Below, piece after piece: positions 42,201-52,276 of a stretch of 64,000 nucleotides of DNA. The stretch spans positions 45,985,291 to 46,049,290 of the forward strand of contig CP154956.1 in assembly GCA_039621445.1 (NCBI GenBank), in the 5' to 3' direction. The translations under genes and the position numbers were made by a program. Under the pieces are notes generated by a model, which saw only the letters and a program-made list of their open reading frames with translations, was not told the origin of the DNA and did no database searches. The stretch comes from Euglena gracilis (Eukaryota; Euglenida; Euglenophyceae; Euglenales). Within the stretch, counting starts at the first letter, position 1. Every line of letters starts with the position of its first letter.

Positions 42201-45200
42201 GAGCGCCCAAATAACACACCCCTGTTTTCCTTTGGTTTTCCATGTAAAAATAACACCCCCAAATAACACCCTGGGGCCCCCCTGGGGCCCCAGTTCGGGT
42301 GCCCAAATAACACACCGGGGGGGGTGTTATTTGGGGGGGGGTATATATTTTCAAAATTCACACATGTGGTAAATATTAACCGAGGCGTTCAGAAGGAGGG
42401 CTTTATCGTTGTTTGGGCCGTCCCCTCTGGCCAAAAGTGGTTTGAGAAAAGCATTTTGTGAATGTGAATTCCAATGTGGGAGGGAAAGTGCCCCCCCAAA
42501 AAAAGAATGTCAACACCACTGGAGATAATTTGTACCGGTTTTGTCAAACGATGGTCTCCCCAGGTATGTTGCAAAGGGCTCCAGACTTGGCTGCAGACCT
42601 CATCAAGGCACAACAAGCAAGTCCATATGTGCAACCATCGCAGGTATGTTTTTGTCCCCACATGTGCTCAACTACACAACCATTTTCATTTCAAAAACGT
42701 TATTTGAATTTGGATTCATTGGTGACCCTTGTGTGCCATTGCCAACACACCTCGCCCCCCCCCCAGTTCAGCTTTGCACTGGGTATGCCCAAGGCGACCA
42801 TTGTGCGGAACGCAGCAGCAATCTTGGCCGTGCTGGAACCCCCCGATGAGCCCCACAGCCTGTTGTGGAGCATTGTCCGTGAGGTGTTGACATATCTTTT
42901 GTTTGACTTCATTCCTCCAATATGATGTGCCATTGTATTTTAAGGCGCATTTTGCGGTCCAGACACATTTGATTGCTTTTTTTGAATGATTGAATTTCTT
43001 TCAGTACTATTCCAAAAGCACCATTCATTTACCTGACCCGTTCTTGATTAATGCTTTTGAGAATGAAAGCAACAAGGCACCCTTCTACCATTGACCTCTT
43101 GGTTCTAGATTTCATTCAACGTTGCTGGCCAAGAGTGTTGTATGGCGGTTTTCTTAGGTGTTTGATTTGAAGGATGCAATCCAGATGGCATTGCAAGAAG
43201 TTGTTGGCCCGGCTTTGCAACGAGGCTTTTCTTCTTTCTGAGGATTCTTTCAGCTGAATTGTGATGATACACATCTGGTGCACAAGGGTGTGGTGTGGTA
43301 TGTGTGGTGTAATGTGGTGTGGTGTGGTCTGGTGTGGTGTGGTGTGGTGTGGTGTGGTCTGTTTAGGTCTTTTGGTCATTTTTCTCAGGGAGAGGTGGGG
43401 GTTGAGAATTTGTGTGCATGTGTTGTTTTCGCTTTTTATGAGGTCTTTATTGACTTTTGTTGTTAAATTAAAAATCAGAATCTCAGATTCTGGTTTAAAT
43501 ATGAATTTGATCCAGATTTTTATTGAGAAGTTTCTTGTCCCACACAAGCAAATTCTGGTATATTTTCATATTTGGGCACCCAGAATTTCACTTTTCAAAA
43601 TTCTTCTATTTATACAGTAATTAATTGAGAATCTTGCTTGACTAAATCTGAAAGCAGAAATCAAGCAATTTTCTCAACAAATATTATTATTTAAATTCAT
43701 CAAAAACTTTGATTCTGGCTTAATTAGGAAAACATACCGAATTTTTCTTGAAGTCGACCTACGGAATTTTTCAAACAAACGTCGGATCAAATTCCTATTT
43801 ATTCTATAGAATTTCACTTTTCGAAATTCTTCTCTATTATGCAGTAATTTGTTGTTATATAGTAATTTGATTGAAGTCGACCGCAACCCTAACCCAAACC
43901 CTAACCCTAACCCTAACCCTAACCCTAACAAGCAACAGGTTGAAGCAACAGGCTCTTTGTGCAGCAGATACTATTATGAATTTGGAAGGTGCCACACAGT
44001 GATTGTGAATTCCGAAAAAACGCCTCCCTATGGTCAACTTACACTTCAGACCGTGGGCTTACTTTTTCCGTGGAGTACATCCATGACGCTGCCAATGAAG
44101 GTGTGAACTGGAAAATATCTTTGGATGGAATTTTTTTATTGTTTGGATCATTTTTTTGCTCAAAATTATCTTTACATTTTTACTCAGATTTATATTTATT
44201 TTTATCCAACATGATCTTCCTTGCACTGCCCAGGGGTGCCACAAGGGGGGGTCGGGGGGGGGCGGCCGCCCCCCCCGAGATTTTGGGAAGAAAATTTTTT
44301 TTCACTTCACAAAAATGTGTTGTAGTTATGAACCAAAGTTTTGTCCAAATTTATAAGTGAAAGGGAAAATTATTGATTTTCACACCAGTTTTGCACAATC
44401 TCTGAAGGGAAAACCGCAACCGTCTGGCTGCCCTTCGGGCAGCACACCAGGTTTGGGAGGGGGTTTGGGAGGGGGCATGAAATTTTCAAGACAAAAATGT
44501 TTTTTGTTTGACATAATGGCAGGCCCCTGGGGAAGTTTCAAGAACCAACGGCATTCAAGGACCAATGGCAAATAGGCAAAATTTCCTTTATTAACAGCAT
44601 TTTTGGGACATGACAAACATACGTTTTAGGGGTTTGGCTTCTCCGGTGAACTTCACCAAAAGGCCATTTTTTGACCGAAAAAAATTAAAAAATGTCATTT
44701 TTGCAACTTTTTATGAAATTTTATGTGAAGTCTCGGTGCCTTCGGCGCCGTGGTCCCCCCCCCCTCCCCCTCCCCTTGACTCTTGGACAACACACAACTT
44801 TTGTTGCAAAAAAGCGGTGAGGGACGCCGGTTCCGTCGTGAACACGGCATCAGAGACCCCTGTTCTGCCCTTCACGCCTTTTCTGATATATATTTTAGGT
44901 GTATTTTAACACTTTGTTGGAAGGAAAACCATCACCGTCTAGCTGCCCTTCGGGCAGCACTGAAAATTAACATTTTAGCTCCCTTGTCCCCAGCCCACAT
45001 TGGTCTTTGGGTTGGGCTAACTTTTTTAAAAAAGTGGAGGAAAACCCTGCACGCACGACCCATCCCCAAGTCCGGCGCACCCACGCTCCCCAGGGGTCCA
45101 ATCTTAAAAAGAACTTCATGTGACCATTTCACCTTTCTATACAGAAAAAATGGCCACCGTTTCGCTGCTCTGCGGGTGGAACGGGGTAAAAACCTTTGCT

Positions 45201-48200
45201 TTTCTTCGATAAAAATTGAGGTGATTGTGAACGTTTTGTGGTTCTGCAAATTTTCTTGTGGATGACAAACACGTTACCACTCTCCCCCCTTATTTGACCC
45301 CCCCTTAATTGAGCATTTGGGTCCGGGGAGGAAATTTGTTTGGGCACCGAAGGCGCCGAAATTTTTTTTTGCCCTCTCGCAAAGCCAAATTTTCGACCCC
45401 CCTTATTTGACCCCCCCTTATTTGAGCATTTGGGGGGTCCCTTAGCCCGTGGGTGTGCTCAAATAAGGGGGGGGGGTGGTACCGTCTTGCCGCCCTTCGG
45501 GTAACAGCTTGCGGTTCCATATGTCGGTCTTCGGCGTTCGGCGGAATGTTCGCCCCCCCCGAGAAAAAATTGATCTGGCACCTGTGGCACTGCCCCATCT
45601 TATAAAGCCCCAGTTCACCGAATACTCTTTCTCAGACAACAAGTTTCCTTTTGTCCTTTTAGGGTTTGTTGGACACTGGCAGTCTTCTTTCTAACAGGAG
45701 TGGTGGAGTTGTTCCGTGTGTTGCCCGCAGCGGTCTTTCCGGGGGCAAAGCTAGCCCTCAATGTCGAAGATGTGTCTATCAGCGCAATGAAGAACGCCTT
45801 CAGCACCATACGGCTTTGTGAATTCCGCCCTGGCCTCTGCAATGAGAGCTTTCTGTGAGAACCCAGGGGAATGTCCAGCCAACCCACTGTTTGGAAAAAG
45901 GCGCCAAATTCCCATTATTTGGTTAACATGCCAAATTGGTTGTGCATGACGCTTGGATTCGCATTAACGTTTCTCCTTCCAAAATTTTTACGGTTTTTTC
46001 GGGAATGGCCCTTTTCAGAGCCTCCTACTCCCAATGTTTGCCAGTGTCGTCCGGGAGGCCAAATGGCCAATGAAGGGGGTAGAGGGGAGGAGGGGAGGGT
46101 TTCAAGTAAGCGGTGGTTTTGTGCAGGGGGGGTTCAGACCCCCCCGTCTCAGTCGCCTCACGGGTCCTGCAGCCAGCTGGAAGCTGCTGGCAAAAAAAAG
46201 CTGCTGGCTGACTAGGTAAAATTATTAGGTCTTTTTAAACCCCTACTAGCTCTGGTCTATGTGGCAAAACCTGGAAAAAAAGGGCCAGTGTATGTGGGCG
46301 TGATGCCGGTGTGTGGAACACAGTATTCGATGCAGTCTCCATGAGAATGGATAAAGAGTAACCCCCCGTTTATACCGACTCCCCCCATGTTTTCCGACCC
46401 CCATTGGAAAAAATCAGAAGAAATCCACTTATACCGGCCTAACCTTTGGCCTTACTTATAGATCAGTATAAGGTGTGCAAATTTAGCCTAAAGTTAGGCC
46501 GAACTCCTAACCCTAACCCTATTCCATCAATGACGCAAAAAATTTTTGGCCCCACTTTTTCACAAGCTTTCTTCACGAATTTTTCAGGCAATTTTCACGA
46601 GTTTGGGCAAAGCAAAAAAATATTGCATCGTTCTTGCATTTTGCCATTTTGCATACTCCCCCCTTGCTGTTAGGCCTTGAGTTTTTTTGGACACAATTTT
46701 CATAAATCCAAGCTTTTTGCCAGCTTTTCCCCCTCAATTTTCTGTCAATTTCCAGCTGTTTCTGTTTTTTTTCAAAATTTTGGACGCTAGGGGGAACCTG
46801 AGTCCTTTTTTTTGTGTGTGTTTACAGCGACCCCTTTTGTTTTTTTTACGCTTTACCTTGGTTGCAAGAGAGGGGGACTCCTGACCCTAAGCCCATCAAT
46901 CTCCCAAGATTTTTCCCCGACCCCCCTGATCCAACTATATGCCCCCCCGGGGGGGCATATAGGCAAAGAGCAAAGACACCAAAAAACAGCCACAGTGCAC
47001 ACAGGGGGGGGGGGGCATATAGTTGGAGGCTGCGGGACAAATTTTTCCTGGAGCAGAAACATGTGCACCCCAAAGAGGTCCAACGGGAATTTTTGTGCAA
47101 TTTGCACATTTCCAATTTGCGGTTCTTGGTGTTTCTTGTGCTTTCACATTGCATCGTTTTGAGGTGTCCTGCTTACTGTAACTCGATGGCTGACGCAAAG
47201 GGTTAAGGCGCGTAAACCTAAAGTATTGCAAGAAATCTGAAATCCTCTGTCTGAATGAACGAGGCTGTTTTTCATCACCCCCCCCCCCTGTCTAAGCACC
47301 ACACTTGCCAGCACCACCACCCCTGGTCCTTACCCATTTTTTTTAAAGGTCATCTTCTCGGGGAGGCTTATTTTGTGAGCGTTTTTAAGGAAGTTTTAGA
47401 AACTTCTGAAGCCTGATATGGTGAGATATTGTTGATTTTGCATCCAAATGCCTGCAACTTCAAAAGTGGACCTCCAAAATAAGGGAAATCTTTCCTTTTC
47501 GGGGCGAAGCACCGATTTTTCTTTTTGCAGTCGAAAATAAAAATTCCCCCTTGTCTGAGCACTCCCCCCCCCACCAGTGCTTACCCATGTTTTCCGGTGC
47601 TTGGACAAGGGTGGGGGGAGGCATTATTTGCAGCTGTTTTGTTTGGTCATACGCTCCTTTGAGGTACCCGTAATGCCACAATGGTTTGCAAGACCAGCGA
47701 CTGGCAGAACTGCCAGCTGACCCCGGCAAACTGGGCGGTCAGCACCGGCCTTGCATGGCACATATCGATGGCTCATGAGCCATTGTTTCTTCTGGGTATG
47801 CCCCACATCCTGGAGCTGCTTTGTGCTGGTCCCTCCTTTGTTTTCGTGCCTCACCACGCGTAAATTCAAGATCAATATCAAATCCCAGCTCCAGACCTGA
47901 CGACATTCTTGTTGTGGCGACCCAACAGTGGCAGCACATTTTGTGATGGTCTTACGTCCCCTCATCCCCCCCCCCCGACCCTGCAGGGCGGTACTGCAAG
48001 TGGCACCGCCGCCTGGCCCAGACCCCGTGGGTGGTGAACGGCAAGCGGCTCACCCCCAGCTCCATCCAGGAGCTGGTTGGGCTGCCGCTGCTGACCTTCC
48101 TCTACCCAACGCTGGACGTCGCCTCCCCCGAGCTGCACCAGTGCCACCCCCGCCCAGGTTATGGAGTGCGGTAGAGGGCCTGGTGGTGGGGTGGATCAGT

Positions 48201-51200
48201 GCGAGCCGGCCCGTTTTTTTTGACTCCACAGCCTGCCCTCATCCCGATGTCGTGCTGGGCCCCAAAGTGGACGGCGCGGGGAGTCCAGCTGATGAAACTC
48301 ACAACAGCAGCGGTTCGTTTGGTAGCGGTTTTGAGGGTCTGTTGTGGGATGTGGATAGGCAGCTGGCCTCCCATTGAGATGATAGGGGCGAGGGCAGTGG
48401 TGTGGAGCCGGCAGACAAGAAACGCCGCATTGACCCGGACACACTGGGTTGCCATGCTAAAGGGAAAAGTATGCAACGGTTTCATGTCAGGTCCCATTAA
48501 TGAGAACCAGCTTGGGGGATTTTGATTTGGAATTGGAAACCAAATTGTGGGTGGATGTTCTTGGGTGAATTTTGAAGATACAATATACCACCCCCCCCCC
48601 CCCATAATTGACACCCCCGACACCCTCCAAACCCCCCAGGTAGTGTCAATTATGGGGGGGGTGTCAATTATGGGGGGGGGTCCGAACGGACAAGGCAAAA
48701 TACAAGGGACTCCTGACAAACCCCTTGGTCCGTGGACGCGAGCGGCTGAAAAAATTTTCGGTCGGGGGGGGGTGTCAATTATGGGGGGGTGTCAATTATG
48801 GGGGGGGGGTACGTGGTGGTAAATTTGGTGGGCTTTTTTTTTGGTATTTTGAGTTCCCTATGACATTGTAATCCCCCCAGCACCTCTTTTCAAGAAGAGT
48901 TTGTTTGCATCCACACACCCAATATAATAGGGGATATCAATTCTCTGATCCAGATTCTTACAGCGATGGGGAGGGGACACACGCGCACGCGCGCGTGCAC
49001 ACAGACACACACACACACACATACACCCACCCACCCACCCACCCACCCACCCACACACCCACCCACCCACCCACCCACCCACCCACACACGCACACATGC
49101 ACACACATGCACACACCCACACCCACCCACCCACCACTCACACATGCACACACACACACACACATACACCATATATTCCCCCCAGAAAAGAAGAGTAATA
49201 GGTGTTTCCGTTTTGATATTTCAAGGAAAGGCCCATGCCTGCATTTTAGGAGCCTAGGAGGGCAGGTGCACCCGCAGCGTTGCTTTAATAGTTCTTTTTA
49301 ACAGATCTTAGCGATTTGCGTTTTTTTTGGTTTTTTTTTGGTTTTTTGTCTGATTGATTTTTTGAGTTCTGCTGGGAAATGATACATGATGATTTGGATT
49401 TGGACAAATTCCGAATTTTGGACCCAATTTTTCAATAATCCAAGCTTATTGTCAACTTTTTTCCCCGCTCAATTTTCTGTTCTTTTTGTTTTTGTCCTGT
49501 CGTTTCTTTTTTTTTGAAATTTTGGCCAACAACTGCCATTCAGAAATCAGCTTTTTCCCCGAATTACAAAATTTTGTTGTTGTTGCTTTAATAAAACCGC
49601 GCTCAGAAGCCCCAAAATGCTCAAATTGAATTTGCTTTTTTGGGGGGGTTTCTTTTTTTGGGGATTGCATTTTGATTTTCAGGGTCCATGTTGAGTTCTC
49701 CCTCCCCATCTTTTTATCAAAGTCTTTTGTTTCACGTTCATTGTTCACCAGTTTTTGTACATCCAGTTTTTAGATTAAAATTGAATGGTTTCAACGGCAT
49801 TGATTCATGAATAAGAGTACCTCTTGCACCTCTTGTTGATGCCAAATGATAATTTCAAGGTTTGTGAGAGTGGAAGAATGGTGCACAATGACAAGGCTCT
49901 CAATTAGACGACCATTTCCTATTCCCTGAAAGGGGGGGGAAAACACAAACACATTTTTTTTTTTGCAGTTTGTTGCATTTTTTCGCATTTTTTTTGTGAT
50001 TTTGTGATTTTTCCCAGCGATTTCCCCGGGTTTTGCTTGCAAGTTTTTCCGACTTTGTAGAATTCTGAACTTTGGCTTTTTTTTCAAAAAATTTCAATTT
50101 TTGGGTGTTTTGGCCAATGAATTGCGTGTTTTCATAATCGGGACGTTCTTTTGTATATTTTTTTTAACTTTTTTTTCCCGGCAGAAAAGCGTGCACCCTC
50201 GGTGCTCTTGAAGCAATTTGCAATTTGTGTTGTTGCGTTGTTTTTTTTTGTGTGTGTTTAGCTGTGTTCATTTACGTCGTGTTTTTTGAGGGTCCGTGTT
50301 GTGTTTCCCCCCTGAATGCAGTGTAGTTCCACATTTCTCCTTCTTGGTGAGAGTTGATGTGCATTTCATTAAACCTTCAACAGACTCATGTCATGCATGT
50401 TACTGACACTGTCCCCCTGACAGCGTACAACACATACTGCAACTCCTTCATCGAGACGCTGTACAAGTTCCACACGTGTGGCCGAGAGGACATGGACGTT
50501 CGCATGCTGGGCAATGGTCGTGAGGGCAGGGCCTGAGGTCGATGAGTTCTTTGGGCAGCGGCTTTCCCTCAAAAACAGAATTACAAAGGGATGTGTGTTT
50601 CCCCAAAAGTTAGATTCCAAAACGGAATCGCTCACCTCTGCCTGGATAGAATCCAAATATGCACATCCGTCCGCTTTTTTTTGGCGGGGCGGATACATAT
50701 ATTCTTTTGTTTGTCCTTTTATTTTTTGACGGACACACTGGCTGCTTTGGTTTTGACTTTATTTTGGCCATCTGTGACAAAGATTTTCGCCAACTATCAT
50801 TTTGCAATAGTCAATTTTGACACTATTTTGACAGAATGTGACAACAATTTCGGCAGGTTTTGACAGCATTTTCACCCATTTTTCACAAGAAATTTGGCAC
50901 ATTGTCTTTCTTAATGACAGCATTGCCAGTTCAGCTATTATTATGTCACTGCCCATCCCATGGACAAGTTGTTCGAAGTTGGCTGTGGGAAAATTGTGGT
51001 TCACATATTGAGATGGCCAAAATTCCAGCCAAAACTGGCGAAAATTGTTGCCGCATTTCGTCAAAATTGTTGTGAAGTTGATCAACATTTCAAAAATAAC
51101 CAAAATTGATAACAAAGATGAACAAATTTTCGCCATTTTTTGCAAACTTCTTGTAAAAAACCTGCTACTGTCAAAACTGGCCAACAGTTTTGGGCTTGTT

Positions 51201-52214
51201 GGTGAAGGAAGGAATGGGAGGCCTCGCCCTTAGGCAGACCATTTGTCGTCGAGGCCACCAGCCCCCACTTCACTCATATCACTGGTGTCTGCCATATGAC
51301 TGTGAAATCGCTGTGGAACTGTGGGGCCTGTGGGTACCACTGGGGAGCAGCGCTTCGTGATTTTGAAAGCATTTGCATGTTGTTGCTGTCGTTGTTGTTG
51401 TTGCTGTTTTGCCATTGGGCGCCTTGACAGGGAGTGTTGTGTGCCCCGAATGGAGAACTCAGTTTCAGAAGGTTTTATTTTCAAATTGTTTAATTTGAAG
51501 AAACTCAAATGGGTTTGTGTCTCCCGTTTCGGTCTTGCCCCCCCCCCCCCATCGGGCAGAGGAGATGCTGAAGAAGATGGAGGAGGCGGTCAACGCCACT
51601 GACCCAGGGCAGCGGGTGACGATTCACTCCCTCCACATCGGCAGCCAGTCGGTGCGCAATGACTGTGGTTGTGGGTTCGCACAGAAGTGGCAAGGGGTCA
51701 GCAACCAATTTTAACCCAGTGTTCCTGGCTGGTTTGTTGGCTGTCCCTCCACATTCGCTACACGCTGCAACGACACACAGCAGTTTATTTCTTAAAATGT
51801 TAGCTGATTGTGAGTGCAGTTATTGTGAATGCTTTTTTTTTTTGAGGTCAGTCCAAATGACCCATCCTCATTCGCAAAGAGTCTGTGCGCCAGCAAATGG
51901 TACCAAATTTTGAACTTGGTACCATTCATTCATTCATTCATTCATCAATGAGACAAAACCCATAAGAGAAGAGGAATGCCTGCACGAAGCCGTCGCCAAA
52001 ATCACAGAAGCAGACCTGTTATGGGCATTGGCGGCGCAGCTACTCCTTGCTTATCTTGCCCATTGTCCTCTCCCTTGGTGTTCTTTTGGCCAAGGAACGG
52101 AGGCAAATGACAACTCCACTTCCCATCACAGGAGTTCGACACGCTGAATGCCCAGCTGGACAAACGCCGTAAAAGCTACCGCTGCGTTGTTTGGGCTGCT
52201 CGAGATCTGAGCAG
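36010..52214 (+). CDS. PUS10: tRNA pseudouridine synthase Pus10 (12 exons found, 3' end missing)
   Basis: Pus10 makes pseudouridine at positions 54/55 of the tRNA T-loop in archaea and many eukaryotes. Twelve exons (listed separately) join in consistent phase to 1283 nt, about 428 codons. The N-terminal part has CLRC and CPACLG, the pairs expected for the zinc-binding region. A THUMP-like middle follows (exons 2-5), then the catalytic domain: QTPWVVNGKR (exon 8) and GREDMDVRMLGNGRPF across exons 9-10, where the family's catalytic Asp lies in the RExxDxR motif. The C-terminal about 100 residues usual in the family (with the GTYIKEF-type block) were not found. The start is the ATG at 36010, giving MTNHVLGIGSLPV and then a region like the start of animal Pus10. 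Introns range from about 120 bp to 6.3 kb and are full of repeats. Whether the gene is intact depends on the missing 3' exons. Confidence 0.85.
36431..36605 (+). mobile_element. MITE family M3, copy 3
   Basis: 175 bp with GGAGGTTAGGC and CTGATCTCC ends, flanked by GGT on both sides, 165 bp into PUS10 intron 1. Very close in sequence to copy 1. Confidence 0.93.
36610..37600. other. PUS10 intron 1, unremarkable part
   Basis: AT-rich sequence; no exon or repeat family recognised apart from short 'gtttataggtggggtgtttata' units near 37215-37275. Confidence 0.4.
37616..37631. repeat. TTGCGC...GCGCAA palindrome, first of a dispersed cluster
   Basis: Sequence ttgcgctttggcgcaa. Further sites with the same arms follow to 41830; see 40088-41831. 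Confidence 0.85.
37790..38150 (-). repeat. Repeat-A units and 3' part of PHD element copy iii
   Basis: 37840-37995 holds tandem 'cgttttcagtgaaggcatctgtg' units, the same as those upstream of the module at 38755-38900 and in the same orientation. 38006-38150 is collinear with 29615-29770. Together these flank copy iii with direct repeats. Confidence 0.7.
38157..38704 (-). pseudogene. Recombinase-like module with complete PHD finger, copy iii
   Basis: Starts at the ATG at 38704 (MAKRTANFVNGLL) and shows KVDPLHGTLLA. It lacks the LEF...FF segment of copy ii (about 160 bp deleted after KKKSG) and then shows RNVARWSTWANF in another frame. After 'cctataaaacag' the last piece is a full PHD finger: KCGFCG, VVCDACGLAYHFHC, then FLCKACRVP, that is C4-H-C3 spacing. 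The stop is at 38157. Being the uninterrupted version of this end, it shows exactly where the 27718-29612 insertion went. It lies in PUS10 intron 1 on the opposite strand. Confidence 0.6.
38755..39085 (-). repeat. Dispersed repeat A, copy 2 (inverted)
   Basis: Reverse complement of 22510-22810, including the 'cacgttttcagtg' tandem units directly upstream of module copy iii. Confidence 0.75.
39588..40224. mobile_element. 0.64-kb foldback element
   Basis: Terminal inverted repeats of about 65 bp (left from 'gcacttaagagcaaggtgaacc' to 'gtgttacggtgt'; right is its reverse complement, ending 'accttgcgcttaagcgc'). The interior has 'aattaggaatcacc' units (39740-39890) and a 'ccccccgcgtcc' tract (40015-40060). 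No transposase frame. Confidence 0.8.
40088..41831. repeat. Cluster of at least 13 TTGCGC...GCGCAA palindromes
   Basis: Sites include 40088-40103 (centre ttcg), 40208-40223, 40234-40249 and 40260-40275 (ttaa), 41090-41105 (caaa), 41144-41159, 41200-41215 (cgaa), 41355-41370, 41409-41424 (tttg), 41462-41477, 41557-41572, 41604-41619 and 41814-41831. The six-base arms are kept while the centre varies. All but the first site (37616) fall in 4.2 kb of PUS10 intron 1. Confidence 0.88.
42122..42345. repeat. Poly-C/poly-G foldback with the word 'aaataacac'
   Basis: Six or more 'ccccaaataac' units and one inverted 'gttatttgggg', with C- and G-runs. It is upstream of PUS10 exon 2. Confidence 0.85.
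42564..42643 (+). CDS. PUS10: PUS10 exon 2
   Basis: 80 nt between 'tctccccag' and GTATGT. Completes CLG and encodes MLQRAPDLAADLIK. CLGMLQ matches the CLGILQ block of animal Pus10. Confidence 0.8.
42767..42883 (+). CDS. PUS10: PUS10 exon 3
   Basis: 117 nt after a C-rich acceptor 'cccccccccag'. Encodes FSFALGMPKATIVRNAA, like the FSVSFPPQLxVREHAA strand-helix in Pus10. Phase 0 at both ends; donor GTGTTG. Confidence 0.8.
43158..43224 (+). CDS. PUS10: PUS10 exon 4
   Basis: 67 nt after 'gttttcttag'. Encodes VFDLKDAIQMALQEVVGP and matches the VQLKEAYKW...HPL block. The best donor that keeps the frame is a GC site (GAG|GCTTTT), so the 3' border is less sure. Confidence 0.6.
43296..43362 (+). repeat. 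(gtggtgtg)n tandem repeat
   Basis: About twelve 'gtggt' or 'gtgtg' units within PUS10 intron 4. Confidence 0.9.
43885..43929. repeat. Interstitial telomere-type repeat (ccctaa)n
   Basis: About seven CCCTAA units, one reading 'cccaaa', in PUS10 intron 4, 120 bp before exon 5. A short 'ctaaccctaacccta' is also at 46507-46521. It suggests a TTAGGG-type telomere. Confidence 0.9.
44050..44100 (+). CDS. PUS10: PUS10 exon 5
   Basis: 51 nt after 'acttacacttcag'. With one base from exon 4 it encodes DRGLTFSVEYIHDAANE, like the SLFEVSVVFAHPETVE strand of Pus10. Donor GTGTGA. Confidence 0.65.
44230..44960. other. PUS10 intron 5 with GC hairpins
   Basis: 'gggggcggccgccccc' near 44258, two 'ccgtctrgctgcccttcgggcagca' hairpins (44420-44443, 44935-44960), and at 44735-44810 a diverged relative of the 9123-9233 MITE. 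No exon was recognised here. Confidence 0.5.
45285..45478. repeat. Poly-C/poly-G foldback with the word 'ttatttgacc'
   Basis: 'ccccttatttgacc' and 'cccttaattgagcatttgg' at the left, 'caaataaggggggg' at the right. It also contains 'ggcgccgaa'. Confidence 0.8.
45731..45854 (+). CDS. PUS10: PUS10 exon 6 (probable)
   Basis: 124 nt between 'gtgttgcccgcag' and a consensus donor GTGAGA. Its phase fits exon 5. It encodes LALNVEDVSISAMKNAFSTI, which lines up with the MAVMKALNKI helix of Pus10. The CxxC pair expected before that helix is missing in this frame, though a CRRC is present in the next frame. Confidence 0.45.
46915..47028. repeat. Poly-C/poly-G foldback with 'actatatgcccc'
   Basis: 'aactatatgcccccc', then 'ggggggcatatagg', and at 47010-47028 'ggggcatatagttgg'. 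Confidence 0.85.
47698..47795 (+). CDS. PUS10: PUS10 exon 7
   Basis: Ends with MAHEPLFLLG (last base shared with exon 8). This matches CAHGAVFVAG, which precedes GRYNKYSR in Pus10. Donor GTATGC at 47796. The acceptor is placed at 'agaccag' to keep phase; its pyrimidine tract is weak. Confidence 0.7.
47987..48157 (+). CDS. PUS10: PUS10 exon 8
   Basis: 171 nt after 'cgaccctgcag'. Encodes RYCKWHRRLAQTPWVVNGKR, then SSIQELVGLPLL, the conserved QTPWxxDGxR and SSVEE blocks of Pus10. It is clearly GC-richer than its introns. Confidence 0.9.
48590..48812. repeat. Poly-C/poly-G foldback with the word 'ataattgacac'
   Basis: 'ccccataattgacaccc' at the left; four 'gtgtcaattatggggg' at the right, in PUS10 intron 8. 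Confidence 0.88.
48978..49172 (+). repeat. CA and CCCA microsatellites
   Basis: (CA)n and (CCCA)n stretches. Frames here are artefacts. Confidence 0.97.
49200..50420. other. PUS10 intron 8, T-rich part
   Basis: T-rich sequence without recognisable exon or repeat family. Confidence 0.4.
50424..50516 (+). CDS. PUS10: PUS10 exon 9 (catalytic motif)
   Basis: 93 nt after 'gtccccctgacag'. Encodes YNTYCNSFIETLYKFHTC, then GREDMDVRMLGN. The Asp in REDxDVR is the catalytic residue expected for Pus10. Phase fits exon 8 (G+CG) and exon 10 (G+GC). Confidence 0.93.
51234..51284 (+). CDS. PUS10: PUS10 exon 10
   Basis: 51 nt after 'ctcgcccttag'. Encodes GRPFVVEATSPHFTHIT, following LGN. It is the RPFxxE block of the family. 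Confidence 0.88.
51560..51651 (+). CDS. PUS10: PUS10 exon 11
   Basis: 92 nt after 'ccatcgggcag'. Encodes EEMLKKMEEAVNATDPGQRV, then TIHSLHIGSQS. The length matches the family segment between RPFxxE and the KTKTY block exactly when joined to exon 12. Confidence 0.85.
52132..52214 (+). CDS. PUS10: PUS10 exon 12 (last found)
   Basis: 83 nt after 'cttcccatcacag'. Encodes EFDTLNAQLDKRRKSYRCVV, then WAARDLS, like EEEKTKTYSALIW. Ends at GTGCCG with two bases left over, so at least one more exon is required. Confidence 0.83.
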
Positions 52215-52276
52215 GTGCCGGCTTTGTTTGCTCTTTGCTGCCCCCCCATTACAAAGAATTCAGCCCATTATTTTCA

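Noticed and set aside
43885-43929. A true chromosome end
   Set aside because: PUS10 exons continue on both sides of the telomere-type repeat.
47739-47965. Opposite-strand protein over PUS10 exon 7
   Set aside because: It is the reverse of a GC-rich exon. The + strand frame matches Pus10 and has matching splice phase.
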